A stretch of 64,000 nt of DNA. Source: Dicaeum eximium. Taxonomy: Eukaryota; Chordata; Aves; Passeriformes; Dicaeidae. Each line of letters starts with the position of its first letter. Position 1 is the stretch's first letter. The DNA is taken from assembly GCA_013396995.1 (NCBI GenBank), contig VWZP01007508.1, positions 1 to 64,000 on the forward strand, read 5' to 3'. The position numbers and the translations under genes were made by a program. The notes below the pieces were generated by a model. It was not told the origin of the DNA and did no database searches. It saw only the letters and a list, made by a program, of their open reading frames with translations. Positions 50,801-64,000 of the stretch are shown here, in pieces.

Positions 50801-53258
50801 TGCAGAAGGAAATGAGGAACACCCAAGAGTTACGGGTTCCAACTCCTGCAATCCATGCCAGTTCCCCTGATGCAGTGACCATAAAACAAAACAGCTGCAT
50901 GAATACGGAATTTTTGACTAAAATCACCACCTTGAATTTGTGCATGAACGTGCTTCGTTCCTGCAAACCCAAATGAGACCTAATTCCTCTTTCCTTTTTA
51001 GTGTTAGTAAATAGCTGCTGAAAATAATTCTTCCTCTCCAGCTGGTCTGGGACAGCTTCCCACACGAAAAAAGAATGTTACCTTTTGTTTAGACAGATTC
51101 CCATGAGAATGGAACACGGACTGGAATAATTTAGCACAGCGTAACAGATACAGACAGTTTAGAGCAGTGCAAACTCTGTTGAAAGCTGGAACAAAGCAGT
51201 TATCTGTCTTTAAAGAGTGGAGATGGATGAAGAGATGTTTTATGTTCTCTGAGGCATCTTCAGAATTGGTAATTAACTGTCACGAGCTCAGAGCTGGTAT
51301 TTATTAGTATTTGTCAGTATTAGCTCTGCTTAAAGGAGTCTGTGGTTCAGCAGTGTCTCTACAGCCAGAACCTTCAGGTGCAAAGGTGAGAAGACTCCAA
51401 AACCAGTTTTCTCTAATAGAGTTGTAGAACCAGACAGAGAGAATATAGCATTGCATGAGATTCTTCTTAAATGACAATCTCCTCTGTCCTATAGAAGGAG
51501 CAGCCAGCAAAGATGAGCTCTCTGCTACTACCTGTGTGCCCTAAATCAGAAAGTCACTTCTGAATCAGCAGATAGAGCCTGGAACATTCTGGCTGAGACC
51601 TATCTGTCACTGAAGATAGATTGTGCAACCAACTCAGCTGCACCTTTGACAGGAGGCCCTAAGAACCAGAGTGGGCCCACAATATTCCTCAAAATGTCCA
51701 AGAATGTTTTAGGTATTCCTCAGTGTATCCAAGAATGCTTTAGCTGTTGCAATTAGCCTATGGGATTTGCATATGAGAGAAACAAAAGAGGAGATTAATG
51801 TGCTAAGAACTCTGAAGGGTTTAAAAACATTTAAAGAGGCAGAGCACTGCTTGGAGCCTTCCAAGGCAAATGAAAACACCCTGGAAGCCACTGCCACAGT
51901 CACTCTCAGGTGCTAAAACCCCCTATTTTCTTCAGCTAAAACTGGATATTTGTATTTTAATCAGCAAAGGCTGGCTGGGAAGGTATGAAATTCTGGTATG
52001 CTGTTGAACCAAAAAGCACTACTAGAGGTTCAGGCAACACCACAACCATGTTGGGGGCATCTCCAAACAGGGAGATAAAGGGACATGCATAAAATAAGGA
52101 TGACACATATTTAGAAGCAGCAATAGGGACTCTTTTGCATTTATCATTTCAAATGGAGGTAAACTCAAACAGGTTGCCAGCCCCAAATACTTTTTGGAAG
52201 CTGCAGTGAAGGAAGTTTTTGCCTCAGGGCAAAGGAAGAATCAAAAAGAGGAAGAAAACAACCCAGAGGCACTTAAAGAACAACATAGCTATGATGAGCA
52301 TTCTTAATCTCTCCAATAGTTATGAACCACAGGTAAAAAAGATATTACAAGCTACATGGCTACAGATCTGTACCTTCTATAGTGCAGCCAAGACCAAAAA
52401 ATCTTGAAGTTCCATGTATTTCTAGTATAAAAGTATGAAGCTTGAGCAGATGTGGACCAAAATTCACAGACAGGATGGAAATAATACTCATCTTCAGTAT
52501 ACTGACTTTGAATTTCTTTCCTAAGTATTCCCATATCTGGTATTCCCTTAGATTCTCTCTCCAACTCAAATCCTCTTCTGCAGAGCAATTAGTGTTTAGA
52601 TAAATAACAAAATACTATTATTAGGAATAAGCACTAGTAGCTATAAGAATAATGAGCATTCAGTTACACACCTTTTTTCATATCCATTTTGCCAACTTGT
52701 TTTGTAACTCACATTAATACTGAATTTGTCCCTGCTCACTGCTGCTCCAGATGTAGGAATTTTTCTAGGTAATTTCTGAGCTCCAGATTTATTGACTGTA
52801 AGGTAACTACCAATATTTAACAAGAGAGTCTAAAAAAACTGCAAAACAAAGTCAGGAGGAAAAAAGTAGAGAGCAAACTTGTTCTAGAAAGCCTGCAAGT
52901 CTTACTAGAAGAAATCAACAGTAATGTAAGTTTAAAACTTTGCTGCTACAAACACTGTTCTAAGCAGTGAAATATTTAATGTGGTCCTTATAGAAAGAAC
53001 AGATATAATTTTAGCTGTTGTACTCCTATCATAGGTCTTGCCTTGTCCAAACCCTTCTTTGGCAGCACATTCCCAGATATATTCCTTGCTTCTGTGTGGA
53101 TGGAGTACTGTGGTTTTCTGAGTTAAATTAGCAGAAATGGACATTTACAGAGAGAACGACTGATTTACACACAGATGCTTTGTCATTCAGCAGTGACAGC
53201 TACTCCTTCCCACCAAGTACTGACCTGGAAAAGCTTCTGAAAGAGAAAATTAGGTGGA

Positions 53259-53362
53259 TTAAAAAAACCCCAAAACTTACAAACACACACCTCCACCAAC
53301 TCCCCTCTTCAGCCCCTCCTCCCAAAAAAACCCCAAAACAAAACACCCAACCCAGCAACTTT
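53259..53362. repeat. A/C-rich low-complexity tract
   Basis: Runs such as AAAAAAACCCCAAAACTT, CAAACACACACCTCC and AAAAAAACCCCAAAACAAAA. It resembles the complement of the G/T-rich tract at 27117-27235. Confidence 0.75.
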
Positions 53363-55282
53363 AGGGGCTTTTTTGTTAAGCTACATTTGAAATGTTCTGT
53401 GAAATGCCAATTTACAAATTTCAGGAATGAGAGCAAATTCTACATGCCTCTTTCCTCTTGTATTCTGGAGATTATGTGCTGCTTACATGTGAGGACAGCA
53501 AAATGCTGAGCTGCAACAGAGCTCACCAGGAAACACTTCCTACAGTCATGGAACTGTGGATTGAATCGATGCAATCCACATCATGCAACTGTGGATGCAG
53601 AACAGAAACGAGGAATAAACCACTTCTCTAGCAAGGCAGTGTTACACTTCTAACTTGCTGTATTTTTTTCCAGGAATAGATTACTGCTAAAAATAAAGGA
53701 ATTTAATAGCTGCAAGCCAGCCACCTACTTCAGAAGGCAAGGAATGCTGCCAAGAGAGAATTACGGCAATGTTATTCCACCATGGCACTTTCAAAAAACA
53801 AGCATTAGAAAATATGAATTAAGCTAAAACACAGCTTTCTCTCCAATTACAGCAACACATGACTTTTTATATAACCTTAATCCTCCCATTAACTCTCCTC
53901 CTCAGAGGGAAGAAAAAAGAAAATTCTTTTTGGTTTTTGGTGGCTTTTTGATTCCTCTTTTGCTACATAAAAGCAGAGGAATAGCAAAGCAAAAGCATCC
54001 CTTGTCCCCTTTCTATCCCTATTGATTGACCTCTTGTACACCACACAGTTCAAGCTGTATTAAGTCATAACCACTCCTTACAAAACTCCTTTCTGTGGAG
54101 AGCACAAAAAATGCCTCTCGCATAAGAGATGTCTGAAAACCCGTTATTTTACACTTCCAGAAAACATTTCTCTCTAGCTGGGTGTTAGGTCTGATGACCC
54201 ACTCCACACTTCTTCATCTAGAGCTATCTTCAGCCAACACAAAACTGATTTGCTGTACATAAAGCATCAAACAAAACCTGCAGATTTCACAAGGAAGACA
54301 GAACTAGTAACATGATAAACATGTCATAAAGCTATGACAGCAGAGATGTACTTGAGGCAGAAAAAAGTTTCTACGATCCCATAGTAAGTGCTGCACCTCT
54401 TTTTCCTTCCTATTGTTAAGAGCTGGCTACTCTCACACCTACCACTGCTGTCTGTGCTCCATTTGTTTCACCTTGCATGTTTCAGTTTTGCGTAGTTCCA
54501 CCAATTCCCTCACACTTCTCCACAGCCTCGTAAATGAAGCTGTGTGACACCAAGCATTCCCACCTCAGCTATCCACTGCTTCCCTGTGGTTCTGGGTCAT
54601 GATTCAGCTTTGCTCTGACCCAACAAACATGAGGGTTGTTCTTGTACTCTGCTGCTAAGTTTTAGGTAAGACCACAGATAGAAACTTGGTATCAAACTGA
54701 GCCACAAAGAGAGACATCTCGAGTTTTCTGCATTCTGCTGTCTGCTATGGTTACCAACAGCCCATAAACACGTGGACAAACCCATCCACAATGAGAACAG
54801 CTCATGCTCACAGCAAACCAGAAATAGCAGCATGGGAAACTTCACTTTCACTTAGTGTTTCAAGTAGTAGTATCAGTAGTGACAATCCAGGCCTCCTAAA
54901 AACAAGGCAACATATTTAGGCCATACAGTCTATTAGAACTGGTAGCAATACACTATCCAGACCTACAGAATCTTCTCTTAGCAAATGCTTGACACAGGAC
55001 TTAATGACCAATAAAAAAAGAAAAATATTTCCTTGGACTGGTACAAAATACTGATCAGAACCACAGAGAGAAATCAGATTTCATCTACAGCACAGCAATT
55101 TTTCACTGTTATTCCTGAACACATTATGTGAAAGGACTTAGTTCCCAAAGCCATGTAATTACAATACAGTTAGGACCACTTCCTCCAAACAGGTTCCACT
55201 GTCAAGTTCAACGTTTTCAGGTATTCTGCTTATACCTTCTAAGGAGTAAAATAAATCACTCCAAGCAAATAAGCACGAACAT

Positions 55283-55288
55283 TTTATT
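55283..55288 (-). terminator. CTR9: Candidate distal poly(A) signal of CTR9
   Basis: TTTATT on the + strand, AATAAA on the - strand, in ACAATAAAATGTTCG, about 660 bases after the stop codon. A second AATAAA is at 55493-55498. Which is used cannot be told from sequence alone. Confidence 0.55.
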
Positions 55289-55492
55289 GTGACACTTGCA
55301 GCTTTACCTTTCTCAAGTAATACAGAGTTCTCCCAAATGTCTTTACCAGATGAAATTTAAATAATTCATCTAAATCTGCAACACTAGTTTATAAAATTTC
55401 TCCAAGATCTGCTTATTTTCAACTGATCTAACACAAAAAGAGAAGCAAAAGAACAAACCCTTGAAAACATAAAAGAGTTGCATCATGGAACA

Positions 55493-55498
55493 TTTATT
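55493..55498 (-). terminator. CTR9: Candidate proximal poly(A) signal of CTR9
   Basis: AATAAA on the - strand (AGAATAAATG), about 445 bases past the CTR9 stop codon. It could produce a shorter 3' UTR. Confidence 0.45.
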
Positions 55499-55942
55499 CT
55501 TGAATAGGAAGCAAGAAAAACCTCCCTACTGACCTTTACTCTGAGTGAGGAAAAAGATAAATATCCACATCTCTTTGTCGCATCTGGTCGGATTTTAAGA
55601 TCCATCTATGCATGTCTAATCACACAACAAAGTTATAGCCACACTGAACCACCCAAGGAGATTTTATGTTCCATAGTTTTTACATGCATTCCATCCTCGG
55701 TGTGCTGACTACAGGACAGAGATTCTGTACACCTGCAGTGGTCTCAATTTAAAAATACACCATAAGCCAACCTAGAAAAACATCCATTAGTAACTAATAG
55801 AAAGAATCACAAGAAGGTCTCACAACAGTTTACTAAAACATTAAGATTCTTTAAATCAGTTTTGAAATATAAAAATTCTATCTCCCCTGTAACTGAGATA
55901 TATTTACATGAACGTTTTTAAAATACAGTCTGTAATTCAGCT

Positions 55943-63989
<8,047 letters not shown>

Positions 63990-64000
63990 CTGCAGAAAGA

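Larger units (their letters stand above)
43746..55260. other. Intergenic between EIF4G2 and CTR9 3' ends
   Basis: About 11.5 kb without a supported gene. It holds a two-copy 35-base tandem duplication (44805-44874), an isolated CRE palindrome TGACGTCA (46728-46735), and A/C-rich low-complexity patches near 48504-48568 and 53259-53362. The frames at 44443-44778, 49261-49602 and 50745-51065 show no family features. Confidence 0.45.
55265..55942 (-). other. CTR9: CTR9 3' UTR (extent inferred)
   Basis: AT-rich sequence downstream of the TAG stop, contiguous with the last coding exon, ending near the AATAAA at 55283-55288. The end is inferred from that signal only. Confidence 0.55.

Overview
This is vertebrate nuclear DNA, most likely from a songbird or other passerine. 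It is AT-rich, with long non-coding stretches, short exons with GT-AG borders, and CR1 LINE tails ending in degenerate ATTCTRTGA-type repeats. The clearest lineage marker is a short element at about 6259-6397: a tRNA-Ile-like head fused to a CR1 tail, the architecture of the passerine TguSINE1 family. I identified it from memory of the family, not by a search.

Layout. Positions 1-29,200 are intergenic, with no gene I can support. They hold CR1 fragments, the SINE, and a 456-bp solo LTR with an intact 6-bp target duplication. Positions 29,290-30,870 are a CpG island, broken by a 722-base run of N, that should be the EIF4G2 promoter and first exon. Positions 31,398-40,820 are EIF4G2 (DAP5/NAT1/p97) on the + strand. 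All 21 coding exons can be followed; they sum to 2,709 bases and give a 902-residue protein that starts at GTG, not ATG. One of its introns carries the box C/D snoRNA SNORD97 at 36,341-36,514. Positions 40,820-55,260 are a gene-free interval between two converging genes, with one CR1 copy. Positions 55,270-64,000 are the 3' half of CTR9 on the - strand: eleven exons encoding the last 544 residues. The rest of CTR9 lies beyond the right edge.

Roles. The two genes are tail to tail and belong to separate pathways. EIF4G2 is a translation factor that supports cap-independent and alternative initiation. CTR9 is the TPR scaffold of the PAF1 transcription elongation complex. SNORD97 is released from the EIF4G2 transcript, so a tRNA/RNA-modification guide is co-expressed with a translation factor.

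I did not find a new multi-gene system. The observations most worth checking are the non-AUG start with an open in-frame leader above it, the lengthened pyrimidine-rich SNORD97, the promoter gap next to a G-run, and the isolated CpG-dense last exon of CTR9.
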